This document shows, piece after piece, positions 29,743-38,601 of a stretch of DNA of 64,000 bases. Under the pieces are notes generated by a model. It searched no databases. It worked only from the letters and a program-made list of their open reading frames with translations, and had not been told where the DNA came from. Both the position numbers and the translations under genes were made by a program. Source of the DNA: Nocardia australiensis (lineage in GTDB: Bacteria; Actinomycetota; Actinomycetes; Mycobacteriales; Mycobacteriaceae); contig NZ_JAJFZM010000001.1 in NCBI RefSeq assembly GCF_020733705.1, forward strand, positions 1,860,001 to 1,924,000. Reading direction: 5' to 3'. Numbering within the stretch: the stretch's first letter is position 1; every line of letters starts with the position of its first letter.

Positions 29743-31092
29743 TCAGTGAATTCCCGGGGTTCGCGGGTCGGGGCCGAGGCAGGCCAGGATGACGCAACCC
29801 GGTGCGGTGTCCGCGAACGGCGGTGCCAATGGGTAATTCAGGCAGGAGAAGACATTGCATCCTGGATAGGCGGCAGGGCCGATTCCGAAAACCGCGAGCA
29901 GGATGTTGGTGTCCACGAATCGGCTCGGATCAAGCGTCAGCGGCGGCTCGATATAGGGTCCGGGGTCGGGAACCGGGGTGTCGTCGAATGCCGCGAACAG
30001 TCTGCGGAAGAATTCGTGCGGCAATTCCGAGGTGTTCTGCACAACTCCGGAAGGGCCGTGGCTGCTGACGTTTCCGAACGCGCCGGTCCAGACCACCGTC
30101 AAATCCAGGCTGGGGATGACGAAGACGTTCTGTAGACCCATCCCGGACATCGAATAAACATCTGGCGGCAGGAACGCGGCGGTCTCCGCACATCCGGGTC
30201 CGAGCCAGAAGAGGTACCCGTAGCATTTATTCGCGGGTGACGGCTGACGTGCCTTCTGTAAGTAGGCCGACGATACGATTTGCTGTTTGTTCCAATGTCC
30301 TTCATTGCTCACCAGCAGGCCGAGCTTCGCGAAATCATTGGGCGGAATCATTAGATGCGCGTAGCCGTAGGTGTGTCCGGCGCGGTCACGCGCCCAGTAA
30401 TAGTCACCGCGGTCGATGCCGAGCGGAGCGAACAACTCGCGCTGCGCGAAATCCTGCAGCGGTTCACCGATCGCGAGTTCGATGACGTAGGACAGCAGGT
30501 CGACATTGCGCTGGCTGTAGCTGAATACCGTGCCAGGCGGGTTGTCCAGCGGCACCCCGAGCGCCTGTACCGCGCTGTTCGGATCGATCGGGATCACCCC
30601 GGTGACACCCTCGGTGAGCACCCCGACCTTCATGCCCGAGGTCTCCGTGAGCAGATCCCCGACCGTGATCGACCGATGGGCCTCGTCGCCGAGTCCCGGT
30701 GGCAGGTACCGATCGATCGGCGCATCGATATCCAGTTGACCTCGGTCCCAGGCCATTCCGGCCAGAATGGAGACCACGCTCTTGGTCGCGCTCCAGATAT
30801 TCCACGCGACATTCCCGGTTTGATCATTCGTCGGGCCCTCGCCGATCAGGCAATTGTGCCGGAAAACTTGCACATTGCGCCGATTGCGTCCGGAAGCGAA
30901 CTCCAATGCGTCCGCGAGGTGCTGCGAATCCAGTCCCACCTGCTCGGGTGTCGCCCGCTGCGGCTCGCGTCCGGAGGACACCTCGCATTCGACCTGTCCG
31001 GGTTCGGTCGCCTGCGCACTCCCGGCGAACACGCTCCCTGCCACCAGCGATACCGCCGCGATTCCGGCCAGGAATCCACAGAAACGCCCCAT
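29743..31092 (-). CDS. Secreted serine hydrolase (class C beta-lactamase/penicillin-binding fold)
   Basis: 449 residues with a signal peptide (GIAAVSLVAGSVFAGSAQA). Motif 1 SxxK is SATKSVVSILAGMA, motif 2 YxN is YSQRNVDLLSYVI. The third (K/H)xG motif is not clear. GDLLTETSGMK and APLGIDRGDYYW are typical of the beta-lactamase C/esterase EstB group. A Cys-rich C-terminal tail after residue 385 (GCNVFSCLNYPLAPPF, GCVILACLG) is extra to the fold. An esterase or D-Ala peptidase is more likely than a true lactamase. Confidence 0.85.
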   Translation of the reverse strand: MGRFCGFLAGIAAVSLVAGSVFAGSAQATEPGQVECEVSSGREPQRATPEQVGLDSQHLADALEFASGRNRRNVQVFRHNCLIGEGPTNDQTGNVAWNIWSATKSVVSILAGMAWDRGQLDIDAPIDRYLPPGLGDEAHRSITVGDLLTETSGMKVGVLTEGVTGVIPIDPNSAVQALGVPLDNPPGTVFSYSQRNVDLLSYVIELAIGEPLQDFAQRELFAPLGIDRGDYYWARDRAGHTYGYAHLMIPPNDFAKLGLLVSNEGHWNKQQIVSSAYLQKARQPSPANKCYGYLFWLGPGCAETAAFLPPDVYSMSGMGLQNVFVIPSLDLTVVWTGAFGNVSSHGPSGVVQNTSELPHEFFRRLFAAFDDTPVPDPGPYIEPPLTLDPSRFVDTNILLAVFGIGPAAYPGCNVFSCLNYPLAPPFADTAPGCVILACLGPDPRTPGIH

Positions 31093-31173
31093 GCGGCAAA
31101 GGCTATCGCGCTGACCCCCGCCAGATCGGCCAACAGGCCCGGGACGCGCGGCCCAAAATGAGAAAACCCGATA

Positions 31174-32424
31174 TCACCGGACAAATCGTGCGCGGACCGC
31201 GTACCAGCCCGCGCCGAGAGCCAGCACTCCGATTCCGGTGAATACCGCCGAAATCGGCAGTGCGAAAGCGACGATCACGCATCCGGCCGCGCCCGCGATC
31301 GCCACCGCGCGGGCCGGGCGATCCTGTGTCGCGGTCAGTGTCGCCGCCGAGACATTGGCGATGAGGTAGTAGACCAGCACCGTGAACGACGAAAACCCGA
31401 TGGCCGCACGCAGATCAAAGCAAGCCGCAACCACCGCGATAACGATCCCGACTGCCAGCTCCGCTCGATGCGGAACCCCGAACCGTGGGTGGACTGCCGT
31501 CAGCGCATGCGGTAGGTACCGGTCGCGTGCCATGGCGAACACGGTGCGGGAGACGCCGAGAATCAATGCGAGCAATGATCCGGCGGCGGCAAGCGTGGCC
31601 CCGATTCGGACGATCGGCGCCAATCCCGGTGCTCCCGCGGCGGATACGACCCGAGCCAGCGGGTCCGTCACGGTTGCCAGTCCGTCGGCACCGAGAACCC
31701 GCAGCCCGGTGATCGCCACCAGCGCGTAGATCAGCAGGGCCAACCCGAGTGCGACCATGATGGCCCGGGGAATCGTGCGTCGCGGATCGCGCACCTCCTC
31801 ACCGAGCGTGGCGACGCGGGCGTAACCGGCGAAAGCGAAGAACAGCAGCCCCGCCGCTTGGAGTACACCGTGCACGCCGATGTGCTGCGAAAGAACCGTT
31901 GCCGCCGAATGTGATCCGAACAGCCCGACGACGACAACCATCGTCAGCACGGCGAGCACCGCCGCCACGATGACGCGCGACGCCAGCGCCGATTTCTGAA
32001 CCCCCGCATAGTTGATCGCGGTAATGGCGACGACAACGCCGACCGCGACAGCACGCGATTGTTCCGGCCACGCATAGTCGCCGACCGTCAACGCCATCGC
32101 CGCGCAGGACGCGGTCTTTCCGGCAACGAATCCCCACCCGGCGAGATATCCCCAGAATGCTCCGAGCCGTTCGCGTCCATAGACATACGTGCCACCCGAA
32201 ACCGGGTAGATCGCCGCCAGCCGGGCCGAGGATGTCGCATTGCAGTACGCGAGCACGGCCGCTATCACCAAGGCGAGCGGCAGCAGGCCTCCGGCTGCCG
32301 CGGCGGCGGGTGTCAGCGCGGCGAAGATGCCGGCACCGACCATCGACCCGAGGCCGATGACTACCGAATCCATCAGCCCGAGACGTCGGCGCAGTGCGTC
32401 GTCGTGTCCGGTCACCCCCCGCAT
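31174..32424 (-). CDS. APC-superfamily amino acid permease
   Basis: About 416 residues from the ATG at 32424 (a GTG at 32415 with AGGA 8 nt upstream is an alternative). Twelve predicted helices. The substrate-site signature in helix 1 is SVVIGLGSMVGAGIFAALTP, with YPVSGGTYVYGRERLG and FAFAGYARVATLGEEVRDP in helices 3 and 6. The proposed role is proton-coupled amino acid or polyamine uptake. The leader holds a hairpin followed by T residues (32488-32516) that could attenuate expression. Confidence 0.88.
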   Translation of the reverse strand: MRGVTGHDDALRRRLGLMDSVVIGLGSMVGAGIFAALTPAAAAAGGLLPLALVIAAVLAYCNATSSARLAAIYPVSGGTYVYGRERLGAFWGYLAGWGFVAGKTASCAAMALTVGDYAWPEQSRAVAVGVVVAITAINYAGVQKSALASRVIVAAVLAVLTMVVVVGLFGSHSAATVLSQHIGVHGVLQAAGLLFFAFAGYARVATLGEEVRDPRRTIPRAIMVALGLALLIYALVAITGLRVLGADGLATVTDPLARVVSAAGAPGLAPIVRIGATLAAAGSLLALILGVSRTVFAMARDRYLPHALTAVHPRFGVPHRAELAVGIVIAVVAACFDLRAAIGFSSFTVLVYYLIANVSAATLTATQDRPARAVAIAGAAGCVIVAFALPISAVFTGIGVLALGAGWYAVRARFVR

Positions 32425-32487
32425 CCTGGGGCATACCGGTCGCCGCCGTGCATCGGCCCCGCCGTCTCCGGGACCGAAGCGACAAAA

Positions 32488-32516
32488 CGCCGCCAGATTG
32501 GGGGAACCTGGCGGCG
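32488..32516 (-). promoter_or_regulatory. Hairpin in the APC permease leader, terminator- or riboswitch-like
   Basis: CGCCGCCAG (32488-32496) and CTGGCGGCG (32508-32516) are perfect 9-bp arms. On the minus strand the stem is followed by TTTTGTC, the look of an intrinsic terminator, 64 nt before the permease start. On the plus strand the same stretch contains GGGGGAACC (32500-32508), GGGGTGAGGCC (32606-32616) and CCGACAGC (32633-32640), which recall conserved blocks of the c-di-AMP (ydaO) riboswitch in the right order, but the spacing is wrong. The remainder of 32425-32800 shows nothing else I can support. Confidence 0.4.
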
Positions 32517-32800
32517 CTGAGTCGCCGGACGCCATGCCGGCGTCACGACTCGGTGCCGACGTCCCACAAGCGCCTCTCGGCGGGTGGTCGCTCGCAGCGA
32601 CAAATGGGGTGAGGCCCGGGGCTGTCCGGACGCCGACAGCGGGATCCAACGAGTATCCACCCGGAACTATTCCGTGGCGCAGATGTGACGCGGACTACCC
32701 GGACGCGCATCTCGATCTACGGGCGCGAGAACGTGGGATCCCGAACCGAGCGCACGCGGAGGACTTAGAATCGGCGGCTGGATAGTGAAGGGGGAGCGGC

Positions 32801-34087
32801 ATGACCGACGATCCGGTATTGATCGAGATGCTCGCGGCACTCGACCGCAGCCCGGAGGTGCTGGCACTGCGGGTGCGGGTGATCGAATTGCTCGCCGACC
32901 GCGGCCGCTACGCGGAGGCGCTGGCACAGTGCGCGACGGCGCTGGCGCAGGATCCGCGACACAGCGCGGCGATCGAACTGTTGCAGCGATGTACGGCCGC
33001 GCTGGCCGCCGGTGGCGCAGTCGGCACCGATCTCGAGGCGGTTGCGCAAGTGTCGGGGAAGGCGCCCATCGAGGAGCAGCCGCAATCGCCGTCGGAGCGA
33101 CCTGCCTCGACCTATGACTGGTCGGCTGCCGAAGATCAGGTCGCCGACATCATCGCCCCCGCGTTCGTCGATGCGGGCCCTGCGGAATTCGTGGTCGAGG
33201 GTGATACGGGTCTGTTCGAGAAGCCGAAGGTGTCCCTCGCCGACGTCGGCGGCATGGAGGATGTCAAGCGCCAGCTCGACCTGACGCTGCTCGGCCCGAT
33301 GCGTAATCCCGCACTGGCCAAGACGTTCGGTACTTCCGCTCGGGGCGGGCTGCTGCTCTACGGCCCACCCGGCTGCGGCAAGACATTCATCGCGGCGGCG
33401 GTCGCCGGGGAACTGGGCGCGAACTTCTATCCGATCGAGATCGCCGACATCTTGGATATCTACACCGGAGCCAGCGAGCGCAACCTGCACGGGATATTCG
33501 AGCTCGCCCGTCGCAACGCGCCCTGCGTGCTGTTCCTCGACGAGGTCGACGCGCTTGGCCACAAGCGCAGCCAGATGTCGGGTTCGGCCACCATGCGCAC
33601 GGTGGTGAATCAACTACTCACCGAAATGGATTCGGCCACCAGTAGCAACGAGGACGTCTTCATCCTCGGTGCGACAAACCATCCGTGGGATATCGACGTC
33701 GCGCTGCGCCGCCCCGGTCGATTCGATCGAATGATCCTGGTGACGCTCCCGGATTCGGTGGCCCGCAAGGCGATTCTGCATCACCATCTGCGTGACCGTC
33801 CGGTGGCGGGCATCGATCTCGGCGCGATCGTCAAACGCACCGATGGTTTCTCGGGCGCCGACCTGGCGCATATCTGCACATCGGCCACCCAGTTGGCGAT
33901 GGCGGAATCGATTCGGACCGGTCAGGTGCGCCCGGTCACAATGAAGGATCTGGAAGTCGCGCTCGCCCAGGTCAAGCCGAGCGCGGGCGCATGGTTCGAA
34001 TCCGCCCGCAACGTAGTCGAATTCGCCAACAACGATGGCACCTATGACGACCTGGCCAAGTACATGCGGCACAAGAAGTTCAAGTAG
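32801..34087 (+). CDS. AAA ATPase with N-terminal TPR-like region
   Basis: 428 residues. Residues 1-70 are a TPR-like helical segment (VRVIELLADRGRYAEALAQC, LAQDPRHSAAIELLQRC), then a flexible linker, then one AAA module from about 145: DVGGMEDVKRQLDLTLLGPM, Walker A LYGPPGCGKTFIAAAVAGEL, pore loop DILDIYTGASERN, Walker B VLFLDEVDALG and the arginine finger region LRRPGRFDRMI, with a helical lid (GFSGADLAHICTSATQLAM). It resembles a single-ring Cdc48/FtsH-type unfoldase without protease. The TPR part may recruit substrate. Preceded by about 375 nt without a plus-strand gene. Confidence 0.88.
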   Translation: MTDDPVLIEMLAALDRSPEVLALRVRVIELLADRGRYAEALAQCATALAQDPRHSAAIELLQRCTAALAAGGAVGTDLEAVAQVSGKAPIEEQPQSPSERPASTYDWSAAEDQVADIIAPAFVDAGPAEFVVEGDTGLFEKPKVSLADVGGMEDVKRQLDLTLLGPMRNPALAKTFGTSARGGLLLYGPPGCGKTFIAAAVAGELGANFYPIEIADILDIYTGASERNLHGIFELARRNAPCVLFLDEVDALGHKRSQMSGSATMRTVVNQLLTEMDSATSSNEDVFILGATNHPWDIDVALRRPGRFDRMILVTLPDSVARKAILHHHLRDRPVAGIDLGAIVKRTDGFSGADLAHICTSATQLAMAESIRTGQVRPVTMKDLEVALAQVKPSAGAWFESARNVVEFANNDGTYDDLAKYMRHKKFK

Positions 34088-34104
34088 GAGCCGGACTTCT
34101 CTTC

Positions 34105-34139
34105 TTGACTAATTCCAGAAAACCGGCAAACTGGGACTC
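34105..34139 (+). promoter_or_regulatory. Possible furA promoter
   Basis: TTGACT at 34105-34110 and a weak CAAACT about 16 nt later end directly at the furA GTG, so a leaderless transcript is likely. The AT-rich stretch between them (aattccagaaaa) is where mycobacterial FurA binds its own promoter. Confidence 0.4.
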
Positions 34140-34580
34140 GTGCATACCAACGTCATCGATCCGCGAGAGCAGTTGCGTGCGGTCGGCCTGCGGGTGACAG
34201 CCCCGCGGGTCGCGGTGCTGAACGCGGTTGCGGCCATGCCACATTCGGATGCCGATCGGCTGGCCGCCACCGTGCGCGAAGCGCTGGGTTCGGTGTCCAC
34301 GCAGGCGGTCTACGACGTGCTTCGGGCCTGCGTGAACGCCGGAATCCTGCGCCGCATCGAACCTGCCGGTTCGGCCGCGCTGTATGAAACCCGCATCGGT
34401 GACAACCATCACCATCTGGTGTGCAGAAACTGCGACACGGTTGTGGACGTGGACTGTGTCGTGGGTGGCGCCCCCTGCCTGGAACCCAGGAACGACCACG
34501 GTTTCGCTGTCGATGAGGCGGAGGTCGTCTTCTGGGGTCTATGCCCGACGTGTCGTTTGGAAGGACGGCGCCCACTCTGA
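34140..34580 (+). CDS. furA: Fur-family regulator (FurA-like)
   Basis: 146 residues, GTG start. The winged helix contains [20 protein letters not shown] and [20 protein letters not shown]. The metal-binding region has [20 protein letters not shown] and a C-terminal CPTC, giving the HHH and two Cys-x2-Cys pairs (CRNC, CPTC) of zinc/iron Fur proteins. It sits directly upstream of a catalase gene, as FurA does with katG in mycobacteria, so it is probably an oxidative-stress repressor of furA-katA. Confidence 0.93.
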   Translation: MHTNVIDPREQLRAVGLRVTAPRVAVLNAVAAMPHSDADRLAATVREALGSVSTQAVYDVLRACVNAGILRRIEPAGSAALYETRIGDNHHHLVCRNCDTVVDVDCVVGGAPCLEPRNDHGFAVDEAEVVFWGLCPTCRLEGRRPL

Positions 34581-34635
34581 CAACCCGGGTCGGTCCAGCA
34601 CCGGGACGTTGTTCATCAGCCGAGGAGGCTTCGAT

Positions 34636-36102
34636 ATGACCAAGCCGACAACCACCAATACCGGTATCCCCGTGGGTAGCGACAACGAGTCGCTCACCGC
34701 CGGTACCCAGGGCCCGATCCTGCTCCACGATCACTACCTCATCGAGAAGCTCGCCCAGTTCAACCGCGAGCGGGTCCCGGAGCGGATCGTGCACGCCAAG
34801 GGTGCGGGCGCCTACGGTGAGCTGGTTGTCACCAACGACGTGAGTCGCTACACCAAGGCGAAGTTGTTCCAGCCGGGCGTACGGACTGAGTCGCTGGTGC
34901 GTTTCTCGACGGTGGCCGGTGAGCAGGGCAGCCCCGATACCTGGCGTGACCCAAGGGGTTTCGCCGTGAAGTTCTACACCGAGGACGGCAACTACGATCT
35001 CGTCGGCAATAACACGCCGATCTTCTTCATCAAGGATCCGATCAAGTTCCCCGATTTCATTCGCTCGCAGAAGCGCCTGCCCGGTAGCGGCCTTCGCGAC
35101 AACAACATGCAGTGGGATTTCTGGACCCTGCGCCCGGAGACCGCGCATCAGGTGACCTGGCTGATGGGTGACCGAGGCATCCCGAAGTCCTATCGCCACA
35201 TGAACGGCTACGGCTCACACACCTACCAGTGGATCAACGCCGAGGGTGAGCGCTTCTGGGTGAAATACCACTTCAAGACCGACCAGGGTAACGAATACCT
35301 GACCCAGGCCGAGGCGGATCGGCTGGCGGGCGCCGACGGCGATTACCACCGCCGTGACCTGTACGAAGCGATCGAGCGCGGTGAATTCCCGAGCTGGACG
35401 CTGCATGTGCAGGTCATGCCGGTGGCCGAGGCCGAAGGCTACCGTTTCAACCCCTTCGACCTGACCAAGGTGTGGTCCCACCAGGATTACCCGCTGATCG
35501 AGGTCGGCAAGTGGACTCTCAACCGCAACCCCGGCAACTACTTCGTCGATATCGAGCAGGCCGCCTTCGAGCCATCGAATGTCGTTCCCGGCATTGGTTT
35601 CTCGCCGGACAAGATGCTGCTGGGCCGGGTGTTCGCCTACGCGGACGCGCACCGCTACCGGATCGGCACCAACTATGCGCAGCTGCCGCCGAACCGGGCC
35701 AGGGCCGCGGAGGTGAACTCCTACTCCAAGGAGGGCGCGATGCGCTACGACTACAACCTGGCGGATGTTCCGGTATACGCACCGAATTCGTTCGGCGGAC
35801 CGCATGCGGATCCTTCGCGAGCCGGTGACGACGGTATCTGGGAATTCGATCCGACCGTTGTGCGGGCGGGTTACATCGAACATGCCGAGGACGGTGACTT
35901 CACTCAGCCGGGCACCCTGGTGCGCGAGGTGTTCAACGATGAACAGCGGGCGCGCTTGGCCGACAACATCATCGGTCATGTGCTCGGTGGAGTGCGGGAG
36001 CCCGTGCTCAGCCGGGTCTTCGAGTACTGGAGCAATGTCGATCCCGATCTCGGCAAACGAGTCGAGGAAGGCGTGCGCGCCGGTCTCAACGGCAACGGCT
36101 GA
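34636..36102 (+). CDS. katA: Monofunctional haem catalase
   Basis: 488 residues from the ATG at 34636 (GAGGAGG upstream), the size of clade 3 small-subunit catalases. It degrades H2O2 to water and O2. The catalytic His is in [19 protein letters not shown], the distal Asn in [19 protein letters not shown], and the haem-ligand Tyr in [39 protein letters not shown] and [15 protein letters not shown] are further signatures. It is 55 nt downstream of furA and probably co-regulated. A hairpin terminator follows. Confidence 0.97.
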   Translation: MTKPTTTNTGIPVGSDNESLTAGTQGPILLHDHYLIEKLAQFNRERVPERIVHAKGAGAYGELVVTNDVSRYTKAKLFQPGVRTESLVRFSTVAGEQGSPDTWRDPRGFAVKFYTEDGNYDLVGNNTPIFFIKDPIKFPDFIRSQKRLPGSGLRDNNMQWDFWTLRPETAHQVTWLMGDRGIPKSYRHMNGYGSHTYQWINAEGERFWVKYHFKTDQGNEYLTQAEADRLAGADGDYHRRDLYEAIERGEFPSWTLHVQVMPVAEAEGYRFNPFDLTKVWSHQDYPLIEVGKWTLNRNPGNYFVDIEQAAFEPSNVVPGIGFSPDKMLLGRVFAYADAHRYRIGTNYAQLPPNRARAAEVNSYSKEGAMRYDYNLADVPVYAPNSFGGPHADPSRAGDDGIWEFDPTVVRAGYIEHAEDGDFTQPGTLVREVFNDEQRARLADNIIGHVLGGVREPVLSRVFEYWSNVDPDLGKRVEEGVRAGLNGNG

Positions 36103-36148
36103 GTATCGTGGCCCGGTCACGGGCCGGTGAGAGGTAGTCCGACATCTG

Positions 36149-36179
36149 CGCAGGCGCACACCCGGGGAGTGCGCCTGCG
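36149..36179 (+). terminator. Terminator after katA
   Basis: CGCAGGCGCAC (36149-36159) pairs perfectly with GTGCGCCTGCG (36169-36179); a smaller GGCCCG/CGGGCC stem lies at about 36109-36124. Confidence 0.65.
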
Positions 36180-36256
36180 TAAGTGTGTCTCGCGCAGGGC
36201 ATCTCCGATCACCGCCCCGGTTGGCCGACGGCCGGAATGCCTGACACAGTGAGGGT

Positions 36257-37174
36257 ATGTTCCGGCTGACACGTAACTATCGGGTAGCGCTGACCGCCGC
36301 GCTGGCACTCCCACTGCTCGCCGCCTGCGGCACCGATTCGAAAGCGGCGCAGGATCTTCCGAACGCGACAGCGCAAGCTCCGGTGCGAACGGCGGCCAGG
36401 ATCTCCGATCTGGAAATGCGATACGAGGCCCAGATCGGCGTGTTCGCGGTCGATACCGGTACCGGTAAGACCGTGTCGAACAGCAGCAATCAACGCTTCC
36501 CGCTGCTGTCCACCTTTAAAACGCTTGCGGCCGCGGCATTGTTGAAGGCGCACCCGCTCGATACCGGATACTTCGACCGGGTCATCCAATTCGCCGACGC
36601 CGACCTGGTGGCCAACTCGCCGGTGACCAGCACCAAGGTGGCCTCCGGGATGTCGGTAGCCGAGCTGGCCGAGGCGGCGATTACCCGCAGCGATAACACC
36701 GCGGGCAATCTGCTGCTGCGCGAACTCGGCGGTCCCGCCGCGCTGACGGAGTTTCTGCGCACCCTGGGCGATCAGGTAAGCCAGCTCGATCGCTGGGAAC
36801 CCGAGCTCAATACCGCTGTCCCCGGCGACCCGCAGGACACCACCACTCCTGCCGCGCTTGCCACCGACTACCGCGCGCTCGTCCTCGGCGACGCGCTCGG
36901 CGCGCCGGAGCGTGATCGTTTGATCACCTGGCTGAAGGCGAATACCACCGGCGCCAAGCGCATTCGCGCCGGCATCCCCGCGGGCTGGGGCGTCGGCGAC
37001 AAGACCGGTACCGGTGATTATGGCTGTGCGAACGACGTGGCCGTCATCTGGCCCGACGGCGGCGGTGCCCCTATCGTCGTCGCGGTACTCACCCGTAAAG
37101 GCACCCAGGACGCGACCGCCGATGATGGCGTTTTCGCCGATACCGCAAAGCTCGTCACCGAGGCGCTGCGCTGA
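36257..37174 (+). CDS. bla: Class A beta-lactamase, lipoprotein
   Basis: 305 residues. A signal with lipobox ([10 protein letters not shown]) suggests a membrane-anchored enzyme, as reported for nocardial class A enzymes. Motifs: active Ser in [13 protein letters not shown] (S-x-x-K), SDN in [18 protein letters not shown], the general-base Glu in [20 protein letters not shown] (omega loop), and KTG in [19 protein letters not shown]. All catalytic residues are present, so it should be active on penicillins and some cephalosporins. No regulator is adjacent. A terminator follows at 37285. Confidence 0.95.
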   Translation: MFRLTRNYRVALTAALALPLLAACGTDSKAAQDLPNATAQAPVRTAARISDLEMRYEAQIGVFAVDTGTGKTVSNSSNQRFPLLSTFKTLAAAALLKAHPLDTGYFDRVIQFADADLVANSPVTSTKVASGMSVAELAEAAITRSDNTAGNLLLRELGGPAALTEFLRTLGDQVSQLDRWEPELNTAVPGDPQDTTTPAALATDYRALVLGDALGAPERDRLITWLKANTTGAKRIRAGIPAGWGVGDKTGTGDYGCANDVAVIWPDGGGAPIVVAVLTRKGTQDATADDGVFADTAKLVTEALR

Positions 37175-37284
37175 TTCGCGCGCTCAATCACGTTCGCGCA
37201 GTGTGGGATCGAGCCCATTGAGGATCAAATTCAGTTGCCGAACCGGTCGGCGGCGATCGCGGCCACTGATCCACCACTATCGGA

Positions 37285-37345
37285 CGAAACCCCGCTCCGC
37301 CCCTGGCCATTTCGGTCAGGCGTGGAGTGGGGTTCGGTATTTTTA
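37285..37345. terminator. Hairpin terminator between bla and a tiny minus-strand ORF
   Basis: CGAAACCCCGCTCCGCCCCTGG (37285-37306) pairs, with a few mismatches, to TCAGGCGTGGAGTGGGGTTCG (37316-37336). On the plus strand it is followed by GTATTTTTAC, a T-tract, so it can end bla transcription; it could also serve the minus-strand ORF at 37366. The 37175-37284 stretch holds nothing I recognise. Confidence 0.6.
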
Positions 37346-37365
37346 CCGGCTGCGCCGGGGCCGCA

Positions 37366-37425
37366 TCAGAGCAGGCCCCACCAATACAGCAGGCAAGCCA
37401 GCACCCAGACCACTACGGTGTCCAT
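37366..37425 (-). CDS. Possible 19-residue hydrophobic microprotein
   Basis: ATG at 37425 with GGAG 6 nt upstream and a second AAGGAG further up. The peptide MDTVVVWVLACLLYWWGLL is one membrane-spanning helix with three Trp. It lies in an otherwise gene-free stretch of about 470 nt and is followed by a hairpin. Very short, so coding status is uncertain. Confidence 0.3.
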   Translation of the reverse strand: MDTVVVWVLACLLYWWGLL

Positions 37426-37648
37426 TTGCTGCTCCAATCTCCTTGGCGCCCTTGACGACCATCATCCCGCCAATCGCGGCAGTGCGGTGGCAACTCGACT
37501 CGTTCCGGCTGCTCACATAGCCTCTACCTGCACCTTTAACCCTACAAGATCTTCTTAAGGGCGTGGCAAGACCCCGGCCGCATTGTTTGTATCAACACCG
37601 GATCACACCGGAAACAAACTTCCCGGACTTGATGAGGACGCACTGACG

Positions 37649-38143
37649 ATGATCGGCAAACTGACCACCGCCCTCGCACTGACCACCACCACCGCCGCCG
37701 TCATGTTCGGGGCGGGCGCCGCCGCGGCGGAGGCCACCGGTACCCCCGGCACCGCGCTCACCGGCCAGGCCACCTGCACCCATAAGAACGACCGGATCGA
37801 AATCGAGATCGCCGCTCCCGTCGTCTACGCGCAGGCCGGCTACCAGCCCGGCGAACACCAGTTGGTTCGCTACCGCACCGTTATCTACGATGCCGCGCAG
37901 GGCACGCTGGCGGGTGCGGGCGAGTGGGAAAAGGGCAAGGCCACCGACACTCAGCCCGCCGAGATGGACAGCACCGACATGAAGGTGCTGCGCAACGACC
38001 CGAACCGCTACCGGGTGGTTCAGCAGGTCGAGTGGCTGGCGCCGGATGGGGAGAACGCGGTCGCCAGGACCGACCTCTCCCCGTCGGGATATCTGATCAA
38101 GGACGGCCGCACCGTCCTGGGCACCTTCGAGTACTGCCAGTAG
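37649..38143 (+). CDS. Secreted protein of unknown function
   Basis: 164 residues from the ATG at 37649, where a signal peptide begins (MIGKLTTALALTTTTAAVMF, cleavage near AAAAEA); upstream in-frame codons lack signal character. The mature part (TGQATCTHKNDRIEIEIAAP, VQQVEWLAPDGENAVARTD, LGTFEYCQ) has two cysteines that could form one disulfide and a beta-rich pattern. No family recognised. Two terminators follow. Confidence 0.65.
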   Translation: MIGKLTTALALTTTTAAVMFGAGAAAAEATGTPGTALTGQATCTHKNDRIEIEIAAPVVYAQAGYQPGEHQLVRYRTVIYDAAQGTLAGAGEWEKGKATDTQPAEMDSTDMKVLRNDPNRYRVVQQVEWLAPDGENAVARTDLSPSGYLIKDGRTVLGTFEYCQ

Positions 38144-38230
38144 GCGGCGACGGGGGAGTAGGCCACCACCGGGGGTGGGAACCGGGCGCGACCTGTCTTC
38201 GAGGGGTTGGCAGGTCGTGTCCGGGGGTTG

Positions 38231-38286
38231 AAAGGCCGGCCGGGCCGGTCCACGAGGGGGACAGGTCCGGCCGGCTTTCGTTTTTT
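38231..38286 (+). terminator. Strong intrinsic terminator
   Basis: AAAGGCCGGCCGGGCC (38231-38246) pairs with GGTCCGGCCGGCTTT (38264-38278) with one bulge, followed by CG and a run of six T. A textbook terminator for the secreted-protein gene. Confidence 0.85.
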
Positions 38287-38396
38287 GGGGGCAGGCACTT
38301 CGGATGGCTCTTCCGGAAGCTGACCGGCGGACGAGGCATGCGCCGGTGCCGAAGGTAACCAATCGGTGCACGCCGACAAATCCCCGTCCCAGGTGT

Positions 38397-38433
38397 GGGC
38401 CGGGCCGGTGTACGACGTTGGCCGGCCCGGCCC
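38397..38433 (+). terminator. Second terminator insulating the next cluster
   Basis: GGGCCGGGCCGG (38397-38408) and CCGGCCCGGCCC (38422-38433) are perfect 12-bp arms followed by TTTCATT. Between it and 38602 (about 170 nt) lies only the presumed promoter of the SCO2524-like operon. Confidence 0.75.
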
Positions 38434-38601
38434 TTTCATTGTCCGGCAGCGGTATCGATCACCGTGCGTTTGCGGAACCGATTGCCCGAGTGGCGGTTCC
38501 GTCGTCATGATCTCGAATCCGTTGTAAGCCGAATACCTTGGCTAACCGCTGCGGCTGGCGCACACTCGTAGTAGCAGTGTTCGCGGTGAGAGCGGGGGCC
38601 G

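Noticed and set aside
29743..31092. Serine hydrolase as a true class C beta-lactamase
   Set aside because: SxxK and YxN are present but the KTG motif is not clear and the Cys-rich tail is foreign to AmpC enzymes; the class A enzyme at 36257 is the better lactamase.
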